Assembly: GCA_900766265.1 (NCBI GenBank)
Contig: CAAFUS010000003.1
Location: forward strand, 1 to 64,000
Reading direction: 5' to 3'
DNA from: Pseudomonadaceae bacterium
Lineage (GTDB): Bacteria > Pseudomonadota > Gammaproteobacteria > Pseudomonadales > Pseudomonadaceae
Length of the DNA stretch: 64,000 bases
Made by a program: the position numbers and the translations under genes. Below are positions 15,543-25,180 of the stretch, one piece after another. The notes below the pieces were generated by a model. That model ran no database searches. It was given only the letters and a program-made list of their open reading frames with translations, and was not told the origin of the DNA. How positions within the stretch are numbered: position 1 is the stretch's first letter; each line of letters starts with the position of its first letter.

Positions 15543-15632
15543 ATGAACCTACCCCAGGAACGAGCAAACATGTACACGCCGACCCAGACCGTCCCCGTGC
15601 CGCACCGCTGTCGCTGCCGAATGCGCAGCTGA
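15543..15632 (+). CDS. 29-aa leader-like small ORF ending in a Cys/Arg-rich tail
   Basis: A strong GGAGG (15531-15535) stands 7 nt before the ATG at 15543. The predicted peptide begins MNLPQERANMYTP and ends VPHRCRCRMRS, with two cysteines and a methionine among its last eight residues. It lies between oscA and sbp, where a cysteine-sensing leader peptide could set downstream expression. Cys-containing leader peptides upstream of sulfur genes are known in other bacteria; the role here is inference. No clear terminator/antiterminator pair is visible in the 70 nt before sbp. Confidence 0.5.
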   Translation: MNLPQERANMYTPTQTVPVPHRCRCRMRS

Positions 15633-15702
15633 CGCCCCCGCCTCGCACCACCCGCTATCCCAATACGCAACGCGTCCGCACGGATGCGCCCAAGGAGCTG
15701 TC

Positions 15703-16707
15703 ATGTCCATCGGAAAGTCCATTCTGGCCGTTCTGGCCAGCACCCTCATCGCCGGTCAGGCGCTTGCCGCCAGCGAACTGCTCAACGTGTCCTACGACCC
15801 GACCCGTGAGCTCTATGTCGAATACAACGCTGCCTTCAACAAGCACTGGCAGGCCCAGGGCAACAAGCCGCTGCGCATCCAGCAATCCCACGGCGGGTCG
15901 GGCAAGCAAGCCCGCTCGGTGATCGACGGGCTGCGCGCCGACGTGGTGACGCTGGCGCTGTCCGGCGACATCGACGCGCTGAACCTGAACCAGCAGCTGA
16001 TCGACCCCGACTGGCAGGCCCGTTTGCCGGACAACAGCACGCCTTACACCTCGACCATCGTGTTCCTGGTGCGTAAGGGCAACCCGAAGAACATCAGGGA
16101 CTGGGACGATCTGATCAAGGATGGCGTCGAAGTCGTCACCCCCAATCCGAAGACTTCCGGCGGCGCCCGCTGGAACTTCCTCGCCGCCTGGGCCTATGCC
16201 CGCGAGAAATTCGGCGGCGACGACAAGGCGCTGGAGTTCGTGACCGAGCTGTATCGCCATGCCCCGGTGCTCGATACCGGTGCCCGCGGCTCGACCATCA
16301 GCTTCGTCCAGCGCCAGCTCGGTGACGTACTCCTGGCCTGGGAAAACGAGGCCTACCTGTCGCTGGCCGAAGAAGGCGGCGACCAGCTGGAGATCGTGAC
16401 CCCCTCGCTGTCGATCCTCGCCGAGCCGCCGGTCGCGGTGGTCGATGCCAACGTCGACCGCAAGGGCACCCGCGAGGTGGCCGAAGCCTACCTGCAGTAC
16501 CTGTACAGCGAAGAAGGCCAGCGCATCGCCGCGAAGAACTTCTACCGGCCGCGCAATGCCACCGTGGCCGCCGAGTTCAAGGACCAGTTCCAAGACCTGA
16601 AGCTGGTCACCATCGATCAGGATTTCGGCGGCTGGAAGGAAGCCCAACCGAAGTTCTTCGACGATGGCGGCGTGTTCGACGAGATCTTCAAGACGATCAA
16701 CCGATAA
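15703..16707 (+). CDS. sbp: sulfate-binding periplasmic protein
   Basis: The product is 334 residues with a signal peptide (MSIGKSILAVLASTLIAGQ, cleaved after ALA, near residue 22). The mature protein has the sulfate-binding signatures LLNVSYDPTRELYVEYN near the start and the segment NPKTSGGARWNFLAAWAYA. It delivers sulfate or thiosulfate to the CysTWA transporter. It is preceded by oscA and a leader-like ORF and followed by a hairpin at 16840-16864 before cysT, a layout that would keep binding protein in excess of the membrane components. A GGAGCTG-like ribosome binding site precedes the ATG. Confidence 0.95.
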   Translation: MSIGKSILAVLASTLIAGQALAASELLNVSYDPTRELYVEYNAAFNKHWQAQGNKPLRIQQSHGGSGKQARSVIDGLRADVVTLALSGDIDALNLNQQLIDPDWQARLPDNSTPYTSTIVFLVRKGNPKNIRDWDDLIKDGVEVVTPNPKTSGGARWNFLAAWAYAREKFGGDDKALEFVTELYRHAPVLDTGARGSTISFVQRQLGDVLLAWENEAYLSLAEEGGDQLEIVTPSLSILAEPPVAVVDANVDRKGTREVAEAYLQYLYSEEGQRIAAKNFYRPRNATVAAEFKDQFQDLKLVTIDQDFGGWKEAQPKFFDDGGVFDEIFKTINR

Positions 16708-16839
16708 CAGGCCGACGCACGGTTCGGGCCGAAGGCTGACACCGGCGACAGTGGTCGGCGCGACCTCGACGGGACGCGCCGCCACCCCGAAGTCGCCGGC
16801 CAGCCAAGGTTACGGAACGTGCCTCGAGACGAACGACGC

Positions 16840-16864
16840 AGGAGCCGCCGAACCGGTGGCTCCT
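16840..16864 (+). terminator. hairpin between sbp and cysT, candidate attenuating terminator
   Basis: AGGAGCC (16840-16846) pairs with GGCTCCT (16858-16864); three more inner pairs extend the stem to about 10 bp around loop GAACC, and TT follows. It lies in the 203-bp gap between sbp and cysT, so it could reduce read-through into the permease genes. Confidence 0.55.
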
Positions 16865-16910
16865 TTCCGCGCGGCATGGCCGACGCTGACCCGATATACA
16901 TGGAAGACTC

Positions 16911-17723
16911 ATGTCACGACGCACTTCCCCGGTCATACCCGGCTTCGGGCTGACCCTGGGCTATACCCTGACGTACCTGGCGCTGGTCGTCCTGATTCCG
17001 CTGGGTGCCATGTTCCTCTACTCACTGCAGCTGAGCGCGGAGCAATGGTGGGGCCTGCTCACCAGCCGCCAGGTGCTGTTCTCCCTCAAGCTGTCCTTCG
17101 GCACCGCGCTGTTGGCCGCGCTGATCAACGGCATCCTCGGCATCGTCATCGCCTGGGTCCTGGTGCGCTACACCTTCCCCGGCCGGCGCGTCATCGACGC
17201 CATGGTCGACATGCCCTTCGCCCTGCCCACGGCGGTGGCGGGCATCGCGCTCACCGCGCTGTACGCGCCCAACGGCCTGATCGGCTCGCTGTTCCCGTTC
17301 CGGATCGCCTACACCCCGCTGGGCATCACCCTGGCGCTGGTGTTCGTCACCCTGCCCTTCGTGGTGCGCACCCTGCAGCCGGTGCTGGCCGACATCCCCA
17401 AGGAAGTCGAGGAAGCCGCCGCCTGCCTGGGCGCCCGACCGCTGCAGGTGTTCCGCTACGTGCTGCTGCCGAGCCTGCTGCCCGCCTGGCTGACCGGCTT
17501 CGCCCTGGCGTTCGCCCGGGGCGTCGGCGAATACGGCTCGGTGGTGTTCATCGCCGGCAATATCCCGCTGAAGACCGAGATCCTGCCGCTGTTGATCGTC
17601 TCCAAGCTGGACCAGTACGACTACCCCGGCGCGACCGGCATCGGCGTCCTGATGCTGGTGGTGTCCTTCATCCTGCTGTTGCTGATCAACCTGCTGCAAC
17701 GCCGCATCCAACCGCGCCTCTGA
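16911..17723 (+). CDS. cysT: sulfate/thiosulfate ABC transporter permease CysT
   Basis: The product is 270 residues with six predicted membrane helices. The ABC-permease EAA loop is present (EEAAACLGARPLQVFRYVLL). PFALPTAVAGIALTALY and GEYGSVVFIAGNIP are typical of CysT (CysU). It forms the heterodimeric channel with CysW, powered by CysA and fed by Sbp. It is followed after 10 bp by cysW, in the same operon. Confidence 0.94.
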   Translation: MSRRTSPVIPGFGLTLGYTLTYLALVVLIPLGAMFLYSLQLSAEQWWGLLTSRQVLFSLKLSFGTALLAALINGILGIVIAWVLVRYTFPGRRVIDAMVDMPFALPTAVAGIALTALYAPNGLIGSLFPFRIAYTPLGITLALVFVTLPFVVRTLQPVLADIPKEVEEAAACLGARPLQVFRYVLLPSLLPAWLTGFALAFARGVGEYGSVVFIAGNIPLKTEILPLLIVSKLDQYDYPGATGIGVLMLVVSFILLLLINLLQRRIQPRL

Positions 17724-17733
17724 GGAACCCGTC

Positions 17734-18600
17734 ATGAGCCTTGCAACCCTCGGCGCGGCGAGCGCGCACGCCTCGGCCCGCCGCTCCCCCGGCGCCATCG
17801 TCCTGATCGCGATCGCCTGGGCGGTGTTCGCCGTCATCCTGCTGCTGCCGCTGTACATGGTGCTCAGCCAGGGATTGAGCCGTGGCCTGGCGTTCTTCTG
17901 GGACGCCATTGGTGAGCCGGACGCGATATCGGCACTGAAACTCACCCTGCTGGCCACCGCGATCTCCGTCCCGCTCAACATGGTCTTCGGCGTGGCGGCA
18001 GCCTGGTCGGTGACCAAGTTCGAGTTTCGCGGCAAGAGTCTGCTGGTGACCCTGATCGACATGCCGTTCTCGGTCTCGCCGGTGGTGGCCGGCCTGATCT
18101 ACGTGCTGCTGTTCGGCAGCCAGAGTTTTCTCGCGCCCTTCCTCGACCGCCACGACCTGCAGATCGTCTATGCCGTGCCGGGCATCGTCCTGGCCACGAT
18201 GTTCGTCACCGTGCCCTTCGTCGCGCGCGAGCTGATTCCCCTGATGGAAGAACAGGGCAGCACCGAAGAAGAGGCCGCGCGCCTGCTCGGCGCCAGCGGC
18301 TGGCAGATGTTCTGGCACGTGACGCTGCCCAACGTGAAATGGGCGCTGGTGTACGGCGTAGTGCTGTGCACGGCGCGGGCGATGGGCGAGTTCGGCGCGG
18401 TCTCGGTGGTGTCCGGGCACATCCGCGGGTACACCAACACGCTGCCGCTGCACATCGAGATTCTCTACAACGAATACAACATCGTCGCCGCCTTCAGCGT
18501 GGCCATCCTGTTGCTGGTGATGGCCCTGGTCGTGCTGCTGCTTCGCCAGTGGAGCGAGGCGCGTCTGAGCCGCCAGCTGCAAGCCGACCGGGAAGACTGA
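17734..18600 (+). CDS. cysW: sulfate/thiosulfate ABC transporter permease CysW
   Basis: The product is 288 residues and six predicted membrane helices. The EAA loop is EEAARLLGASGWQMFWHVTL, and the GEFGAVSVVSGHIRGYTNT and MPFSVSPVVAGLIYVLLFG segments are diagnostic of CysW. An N-terminal extension of about 20 polar residues (LGAASAHASARRSPG) precedes the first helix. It partners with CysT in the inner membrane. It is followed by cysA after 58 bp. Confidence 0.94.
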   Translation: MSLATLGAASAHASARRSPGAIVLIAIAWAVFAVILLLPLYMVLSQGLSRGLAFFWDAIGEPDAISALKLTLLATAISVPLNMVFGVAAAWSVTKFEFRGKSLLVTLIDMPFSVSPVVAGLIYVLLFGSQSFLAPFLDRHDLQIVYAVPGIVLATMFVTVPFVARELIPLMEEQGSTEEEAARLLGASGWQMFWHVTLPNVKWALVYGVVLCTARAMGEFGAVSVVSGHIRGYTNTLPLHIEILYNEYNIVAAFSVAILLLVMALVVLLLRQWSEARLSRQLQADRED

Positions 18601-18658
18601 CCGCCGCGGCGCCGCCTGCGTGCGGCCCGGCCATCCGAATCAGAAAGGGGCATCTGCC

Positions 18659-19624
<966 letters not shown>

Positions 19625-19691
19625 ACGGACGAGGCGCCTGCACCGAGGCGCCTGCCATCCCTCCCCGGTCAGGACTGCGAGTCCCTGACCG

Positions 19692-21086
19692 TTACCACCA
19701 AAGGCCGCGCGACCTGGCGTGGAGCAAGGCGTCGAGCGCCAGGAACAGCAGCAGGCTCGCCCCCAGCACCGGCAGCGCCAGGCCCAGCACCAGCGCGCCG
19801 GAGGCGATGCCCAGCTGAGCCGGCAGCGACAGCCGGCGCAGGGTCCGCCAAGGGCCAGCCGATGTCATGGCACGAACCGGCTGGCGTTGCCACCACATGA
19901 GATAACCCCAGATCACCATCGCCACCAACCCGCCGGCGAACAACACCAGCAGCAGCTGGTTGGGCAGGCCGAACAGCGCGCCCATGTGGGCGTCGATACC
20001 CCAGCGGGTGAGCTTGGCGGCCAGCGGGTAGTCCGCGAAGCGCGCCTGGTCGACCACCGCGAGCGTCCGGGGGTCGATGGCCACCGCATCCACCCGGGTC
20101 GGCCAGCTGCGGTCGATCTCGGTGACGGTCCAGGCCTTGCCCGGGTCGGTGCTCGGCACGATCTCCACCTTGCCCGCCTCGATCCCGGCCGCGCGGGCGG
20201 CGGCGAGGACGGTATCGAAACGCGCCGGGTCCAACGGCGCGCCTGAGGGTGTATCCATAGCGCCATGATGATGGTGCGCATGTTCGTCGTGGGGCACCGG
20301 TGTCACGTCGGCGGCCGGGGCCAGGGCGGTGCTCACCGAAGGCGTGGACCAGCCGTAGTGGGCGCGCAGCACGCCGATATTGCCGCCGGCCCACTTCGAC
20401 CAAGTCAGTCCGGTGGCCGAGAAGAACAGCAGGCCGATCAGCAGGCCCAGACCGATGCGCCCATGCCAGCGGCGCATCGGACTGTTCAGCCGGCGGCGAC
20501 GGACCAGCCAGACCGCCAGACCGCCCAGCACCGCCACCCACAGCCAGGACGCCGCCAGTTCGCTGTAGAGGCGCCCCACCTCGCCCAGGTGAAGCTCCCG
20601 GTGAAGCAGGTCGAGCCAGGTACGCAGCGGCAGCACGCCGCTGGTGCCGTACACCGGCAGGTCGCCGCGCACCTCGGCGGTCGACGGGTCGATGAAGATC
20701 GCCCGGTGCCCGACGCCTTCGAACCTGAACATCACCCGGGTGGTGGTACCGGGCATCGGCGCTGGGCGCACGGCGCCGAGCTGGGCGTCAGGGCCAACCA
20801 CTGCACGCGCCGCCTCGATCTGGCGCGCCAGCGGCAAGGCCGGGCCGCTGCTGTCCACATAGAGCTCCGTCGCGTACAGGCGGTCTTCCAGCTGGGGCGT
20901 CAAGGCATAGAGGATGCCGCTGAGCGCGGCCACCAGCAGAAAGGGCCCGACGAACAGGCCGATGTAGAAATGCAGGCGCAGCAGCAATAACGCCAGGGGA
21001 GAGGTGGCTTGCGCCGCCCCGCCGGCGGAGGTTGCCGATGCGCCCTGGGCAGCCGGGGTCGAGGAAGTCATAGGTTGTTCGGCCAT
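19692..21086 (-). CDS. PepSY-associated transmembrane protein (PiuB-like)
   Basis: The product is 464 residues with four predicted membrane helices: LLLLRLHFYIGLFVGPFLLVAALSG at residues 32-56, one around residues 190-215, and two near the C-terminus. The fold is the PepSY_TM family. A periplasmic loop contains His-rich text (PHDEHAHHHHGAMD), suggesting metal binding. PepSY_TM proteins often accompany TonB-dependent receptors and are thought to take part in iron or siderophore reduction at the inner membrane. It starts 2 bp after the receptor stop codon, so the two are in one operon. The N-terminus before the first helix is Ala/Ser-rich and disordered. Confidence 0.88.
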   Translation of the reverse strand: MAEQPMTSSTPAAQGASATSAGGAAQATSPLALLLLRLHFYIGLFVGPFLLVAALSGILYALTPQLEDRLYATELYVDSSGPALPLARQIEAARAVVGPDAQLGAVRPAPMPGTTTRVMFRFEGVGHRAIFIDPSTAEVRGDLPVYGTSGVLPLRTWLDLLHRELHLGEVGRLYSELAASWLWVAVLGGLAVWLVRRRRLNSPMRRWHGRIGLGLLIGLLFFSATGLTWSKWAGGNIGVLRAHYGWSTPSVSTALAPAADVTPVPHDEHAHHHHGAMDTPSGAPLDPARFDTVLAAARAAGIEAGKVEIVPSTDPGKAWTVTEIDRSWPTRVDAVAIDPRTLAVVDQARFADYPLAAKLTRWGIDAHMGALFGLPNQLLLVLFAGGLVAMVIWGYLMWWQRQPVRAMTSAGPWRTLRRLSLPAQLGIASGALVLGLALPVLGASLLLFLALDALLHARSRGLWW

Positions 21087-21088
21087 GG

Positions 21089-23140
21089 TCAGAACTCCAC
21101 CGTCACGCCGGCATAGAGCGAGCGGCGCTCGCCCGGCGCGTGCAACGACTGCACACCGTCATGCCAGACATATTCGTAGTAGCGGTCGGCGACGTTCTTG
21201 AGCTGCAGATCGAGTTCGATCCGGTCGCTCAGGCGATAGGTCGCGCCCAGGTTGACCAGGGTGAAGCCGCCATAGCGGCCCTGGTTATTCTCGCGCTCCA
21301 GGTAGTAGTCGCTCTGCCCGTTCAGCCAGCCGCTGAGCTGCAGGCGCGGCGTGGCGTCCCAGCTCGCCCCCGCCGAGTAGAGATGCGCCGGGACATGGTC
21401 GATCTGCTTGCCACGGCTCGTCGGCAGGCTGGGGTCGGGCTTCTCGATCCGCGAATACTGGCGCGAATAGGCGAGCCAGACACGGGTGTCGCCGCGCGGG
21501 TGCAGGTTGAGCTGGGCGTCGTAGCCCCAGCGACGGGTCTTGCCGAGGTCTTCCGAATCCCCGCTGGGATCGTTCAAGCGACGCCGGACTTCATCGGAAG
21601 CGACCTGCTCCCAATACGCGATACGCCCGTCCAGCCAATCGCTGGGCTGGAACTTGATGCCGGTCTCCCAACCGTCGTTGATCGACGGCGACAGGTCGGC
21701 GGTGCGCGGCGGCACCTTGTAGGCCGAAGCACCCGTGCCGACCTGGAAAGTCCGACCCCAGTTGGCATAAACACTGGCCGACCGCCAGGGCGCGTAGACC
21801 AGGCTGATCTTCGGCTGGCGAATCAGTCCGTAGTCGTTGACCTCGTAATCGTTGCCCGTGAGGCCGTCGCGCAGCTCGCCCTCGATGTGGTCCACGCGGT
21901 AAGCCGGGATGATCTTCAGCGCCGGCAGCGGCTCGATCACCGCCTGGGCGTAGGCGCCGTATACGTCGAAGTCGAACCGCTGGTCGCGGGTCTGGCGCTG
22001 CTTGACCTGGGAGACGGTGAGGTAGCGCTTGCTGCTGTTGCGCTGGCGCTCGACGTCCAGCCCGCCTTCGAGCGTGAGCCAGTCCAGCCCGGGGCGGTAG
22101 GTCAGCGAGGTCAGCGCGCCATGGGTAGTCTCGTCGGTGGTGCGCTGTTGCTGCGACTGCGCCATGGAAAAACGCACCCAGCGATCGTCGTCGTAGCGGT
22201 TGAGGTAAGCCTTGGCCGACAGGTCCAGCGCGTCCGACAGCGCCGCGTCCAGGTGCAGGGAGACCTGGCTCATGCTGCGCTCGCCCTCGTCGCTGGCTGA
22301 CAGCGCGTAGGAGCGGCGCGGATGGTGGCGCGCATCCTCGCGCGAAAGGTAGCCAGGCTCCTCCGCCTGGGCCTCGTAGTGGCGAGCGATCAGGCCGACG
22401 CGGTAATCACCCTGGTCGGGCGTGAAGAACCACTTGCCCGAGACCACGTAGCGGTCGCTGTCGGCATGGTCGCGGTAGCCGTCGCTCTGCTGGTAGCCGA
22501 CGAAGTAGTTCTGCGACCAGTTGCTGCCCTCGATGCCCTTGGCCAGCTGGCCTTCGCGCAGGCCATAGCTGCCGACGCGCAAACGGGCGCGACCGTAGTC
22601 GCCGCCGCTGCGGGTCACCAGGTTGGCGTTGCCGGCGATGTTGTGCAGGCCATAGCGCGCATCGTTGGTCCCCCGCACCACCTCGATGCGTTCGAGTTCC
22701 AGCGGGAACACCATGTCCAGAAAGGGCATGTTGCCGTCGTTGCTGTTGCTGGGAATGCCGTCGATGAGCAGCTTGACGGCGTTGATCTCGCCCTCGCCGT
22801 TGAAGCCACGCATGGACAGCTTGCCGGACGTGGTGCCCTGGCCGAAGGAAGTGAGCATGATGCCGGGGGCGCGATTGAACAGCTCCCAGCTGTAGGTGAC
22901 CGGCTTCTTTTCGAGGATGTCGGCGCCCAGCACGTCCACCGAGCTGAGCACACGGGTACTGGGCAGCGGCCCGGAGGCGGTCGCGCTGACGGTGACAGTC
23001 CCGAGGGTCAGGGTCGAGTCGGCTGCTTCGCGGGGCTCGGCGCGGGCCTGCCAGCAGAATAGGGTCACGGACGCCAGCACGTAGGGCATGGCGCAAAGAG
23101 GCGCGCGTGCGGCGCGCCCCGGAAGGGTCGTATCGGGCAT
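21089..23140 (-). CDS. TonB-dependent outer-membrane receptor
   Basis: The product is 683 residues. A signal peptide (region ending WQARAEP) is followed by a plug domain (LGTVTVSA as a TonB-box-like start, SWELFNRAPGIMLTSFG, then LSMRGFNGEGEINAVKLLIDG and LERIEVVRGTNDARYGLHNIAG) and a 22-strand barrel ending in aromatic-F (VTVEF). Substrate is unknown; the linked PepSY protein and His-rich DUF2946 protein point to a metal chelate such as a siderophore or copper complex. The ATG at 23138-23140 (MPDTTLPGRA) has AAGGGA upstream; the longer frame to 23212 has no signal-peptide logic. Expression is presumably metal-regulated, but no clear Fur box was found. Confidence 0.9.
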   Translation of the reverse strand: MPDTTLPGRAARAPLCAMPYVLASVTLFCWQARAEPREAADSTLTLGTVTVSATASGPLPSTRVLSSVDVLGADILEKKPVTYSWELFNRAPGIMLTSFGQGTTSGKLSMRGFNGEGEINAVKLLIDGIPSNSNDGNMPFLDMVFPLELERIEVVRGTNDARYGLHNIAGNANLVTRSGGDYGRARLRVGSYGLREGQLAKGIEGSNWSQNYFVGYQQSDGYRDHADSDRYVVSGKWFFTPDQGDYRVGLIARHYEAQAEEPGYLSREDARHHPRRSYALSASDEGERSMSQVSLHLDAALSDALDLSAKAYLNRYDDDRWVRFSMAQSQQQRTTDETTHGALTSLTYRPGLDWLTLEGGLDVERQRNSSKRYLTVSQVKQRQTRDQRFDFDVYGAYAQAVIEPLPALKIIPAYRVDHIEGELRDGLTGNDYEVNDYGLIRQPKISLVYAPWRSASVYANWGRTFQVGTGASAYKVPPRTADLSPSINDGWETGIKFQPSDWLDGRIAYWEQVASDEVRRRLNDPSGDSEDLGKTRRWGYDAQLNLHPRGDTRVWLAYSRQYSRIEKPDPSLPTSRGKQIDHVPAHLYSAGASWDATPRLQLSGWLNGQSDYYLERENNQGRYGGFTLVNLGATYRLSDRIELDLQLKNVADRYYEYVWHDGVQSLHAPGERRSLYAGVTVEF

Positions 23141-23241
23141 GGCTATCCCTTGTAGTCGGCATCGATGTGCGTCCGGTGCCTGGCGCACGTCCGCGCCCCG
23201 GTAAAGGACCAAGGACGAAGCGGCATCGGGACGACGTGAAA

Positions 23242-23263
23242 CGCCGGCTCGCAGGAGCCGGCG
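23242..23263 (-). terminator. hairpin between the DUF2946 gene and the TonB receptor gene
   Basis: A perfect 9-bp stem (CGCCGGCTC / GAGCCGGCG) with a 4-nt loop starts 9 bp past the DUF2946 stop codon. It could act as a partial terminator or an RNA-stability element inside the presumed operon. Confidence 0.5.
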
Positions 23264-23272
23264 CGGCGGTGC

Positions 23273-23728
23273 CTACGCGTAAGGGGAAGCGCGGGGGTTG
23301 AGGCTCGGCCACAGGTAGCGTGGCGAAAGCGCCGCCGGTGGCGGCTGGGGCAAGGTGGCCAGGCGGGCGACGCTGCGTTGCTGAACGTCGAGCGGCGCGG
23401 CGGGCAGCGCGGCGAGCGATGCCGACATCGCGCCGCAGCAGCACTGCTGCATCATCAGATGATGGCTTGAACTCGGATCATGGGGGGCCGAGTCGGCGTC
23501 GGCATGTTGCCCGACCGGGTTGCCGGCATGCTCGCCGTGGAGGTGATCACCGTGGACGTGGTGCGCGTCGTGATGGCTCACAGCCTGCTGCGCCGTCAGG
23601 CAGTGCCCGCCCCAACCCATCATCTGTTTGGTATGCGCGGACATGCCGCCGGACGCCGCCATCGTCAGCATATGGGAGAGCACTGCGAAGCAGGCTATCC
23701 AGGCATAGGCGCGACGTCGTTGGCGCAT
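23273..23728 (-). CDS. DUF2946-domain protein, His-rich
   Basis: The product is 151 residues. An N-terminal membrane segment or signal (YAWIACFAVLSHMLTMAAS) is followed by a His-rich stretch (SHHDAHHVHGDHLHGEHAG), a CCCG motif with nearby Met residues (HHLMMQQCCCGAMSAS), and a Pro-rich tail ending RASPYA. DUF2946 genes are frequently found beside copper-linked TonB receptors, and the His/Cys/Met content suits metal binding in the periplasm; function is unproven. It precedes the receptor by 132 bp and is on the same strand. Confidence 0.8.
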   Translation of the reverse strand: MRQRRRAYAWIACFAVLSHMLTMAASGGMSAHTKQMMGWGGHCLTAQQAVSHHDAHHVHGDHLHGEHAGNPVGQHADADSAPHDPSSSHHLMMQQCCCGAMSASLAALPAAPLDVQQRSVARLATLPQPPPAALSPRYLWPSLNPRASPYA

Positions 23729-23793
23729 GGGCGGGCATCCGGTGGAGGAGCCCGAAGTATACGAAGGCGCGGCCGCCCTCGACCACCCTCCCG

Positions 23794-24699
23794 TCAGGCC
23801 GCGCTGGGGTCCCGTTCCTGCACCGCGCGCAGCCGCGCCACGTCGCGCGCCGGCGGCACGCCGAACAGCCGGCCGTACTCACGGGTGAACTGCGACGGAC
23901 TTTCGTAGCCCACCTCATAGGCCGCGCTGGCCGCATCCATCGCCCGGCTGACCATCAGCCGCCGAGCCTCTTGCAGGCGCAGCTGCTTCTGGTACTGCAG
24001 CGGGCTCATCGCCGTGATGGACTTGAAATGGTGGTGGAGCGTCGAGGCGCTCATGCGTGCTTCGGCGGCTACCGCCTCGATGCTGAAGGGTTTGTTGTAG
24101 TGGCGCTTGATCCAACCAATGGCGCGATTGATCTGCTGCAGCCGTGCCTCGCAGCGGGCCATGTTGCGCACCGCACCGCCCTGCTCGCCTGTCAGCAGTC
24201 GGTAATAGATCTCGCGCTGGGCCAAGGGCGCCAGGTAGGCGATGTCAGCGGGCTTATCCAATAACTGCAGCAGGCGTACCGTGGCCGACAGTAGCTCTTC
24301 ATTGATGTTACTGACGCAGAGCCCTCGCACCGGCTCGCCCAGCACGGCGTCCCGGCTCTCGAGCTCGAGAACCATTTCGGTCAGCAGGGCTACGTCCAGA
24401 TTAAGCCGCATGCCGAGGTAGGGCCGCTCAGGCGTCGCGTCGATGACCTGCCCGCTGATGGGCAAGTCCACCGAGGCCGCGAGAAAACTGGACGAGTCAT
24501 ATTCGTAGATCAGGTCACCCAGCATCACCCGTTTGCGGCCTTGGGCAATCAGGCAAAACGCGGGCTCCTGAAGGCTGAACATGGCGTCCGAAGGCTGCGA
24601 GCAACGGGCTACCCAGAGGTTTGGGATGGCGGTGGAGTGGGAACCGTCTTCAGGCGCGTGACGGGCGATCAGTTCGGCCAGCTTGTGGGTATCGCTCAC
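23794..24699 (-). CDS. AraC-family transcriptional regulator
   Basis: The product is 301 residues. The N-terminal half is an AraC_N cupin-like sensing domain (FCLIAQGRKRVMLGD, then SSFLAASVDLPISGQV). The C-terminal 100 residues are the double helix-turn-helix (IEAVAAEARMSASTLHHHFK and SAAYEVGYESPSQFTREYGRLFG). This subtype includes YqhC, which responds to aldehydes; the inducer here is unknown. I chose the GTG at 24697-24699 because AAGGAGG lies 8 nt upstream; a GTG at 24718-24720 would put that sequence inside the gene. No likely target gene is adjacent, the upstream neighbour being a receiver protein on the same strand. Confidence 0.9.
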   Translation of the reverse strand: MSDTHKLAELIARHAPEDGSHSTAIPNLWVARCSQPSDAMFSLQEPAFCLIAQGRKRVMLGDLIYEYDSSSFLAASVDLPISGQVIDATPERPYLGMRLNLDVALLTEMVLELESRDAVLGEPVRGLCVSNINEELLSATVRLLQLLDKPADIAYLAPLAQREIYYRLLTGEQGGAVRNMARCEARLQQINRAIGWIKRHYNKPFSIEAVAAEARMSASTLHHHFKSITAMSPLQYQKQLRLQEARRLMVSRAMDAASAAYEVGYESPSQFTREYGRLFGVPPARDVARLRAVQERDPSAA

Positions 24700-24820
24700 G
24701 ATGGGGTCCTCCTTTCGCACGCCGCCAGTATGGCTTTCGATTGGAGTGCGTCCAGCCTGGCGGCTACGCTCTCGGAGGATCAGGCAAGGATCACGGAGAT
24801 TTGTACAGACCGCTCGCAGG

Positions 24821-25180
24821 TCAGTCGGCGGCCAGCACCTTGGCCAGCGCGGCGGCCAGCGTCTCGGGGGTGAAGGGCTTGCTGATCACCGGCCAGTCGA
24901 TCCACTCGCGCGGGATGCCGTGGATGCCATAGCCGGTGGAGAAGATGAACGGAATCCCACGCTGGGCCAGGCGTTCGGCTACCGGGAAGACGGTGGAGCC
25001 GCCGAGGTTGACGTCGAGGATCGCCACGTCGGCCTCGACGCTGCCCGCCAGCCCTACCCCTTCGAGCACCGACGAGGCGTGGGCGACGACACGATACCCG
25101 AGGTCGTCGAGCACTTCTTCGAGGAGCATGGCGATCAACGCTTCGTCCTCCACCACCAGGACCTTATTGGTTTCAGACAT
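24821..25180 (-). CDS. stand-alone response regulator receiver
   Basis: The product is 119 residues, a single CheY-like receiver. Visible are the acidic pair (VVEDE), the phosphoacceptor Asp (VAILDVNL), the Thr/Ser switch (IFSTGYG) and the Lys (ISKPFTPE). There is no output domain. The start at 25178-25180 (MSETNKVLVVEDE) overlaps the last 8 nt of the histidine kinase gene, which implies translational coupling. It probably relays phosphoryl groups from that kinase to a partner elsewhere. Confidence 0.9.
   Translation of the reverse strand: MSETNKVLVVEDEALIAMLLEEVLDDLGYRVVAHASSVLEGVGLAGSVEADVAILDVNLGGSTVFPVAERLAQRGIPFIFSTGYGIHGIPREWIDWPVISKPFTPETLAAALAKVLAAD

Noticed and set aside
23141..23272. 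Cobalamin or other riboswitch upstream of the TonB receptor
   Set aside because: Only a simple 9-bp hairpin is present; no B12-box-like GCCACTG or multi-helix arrangement was found.
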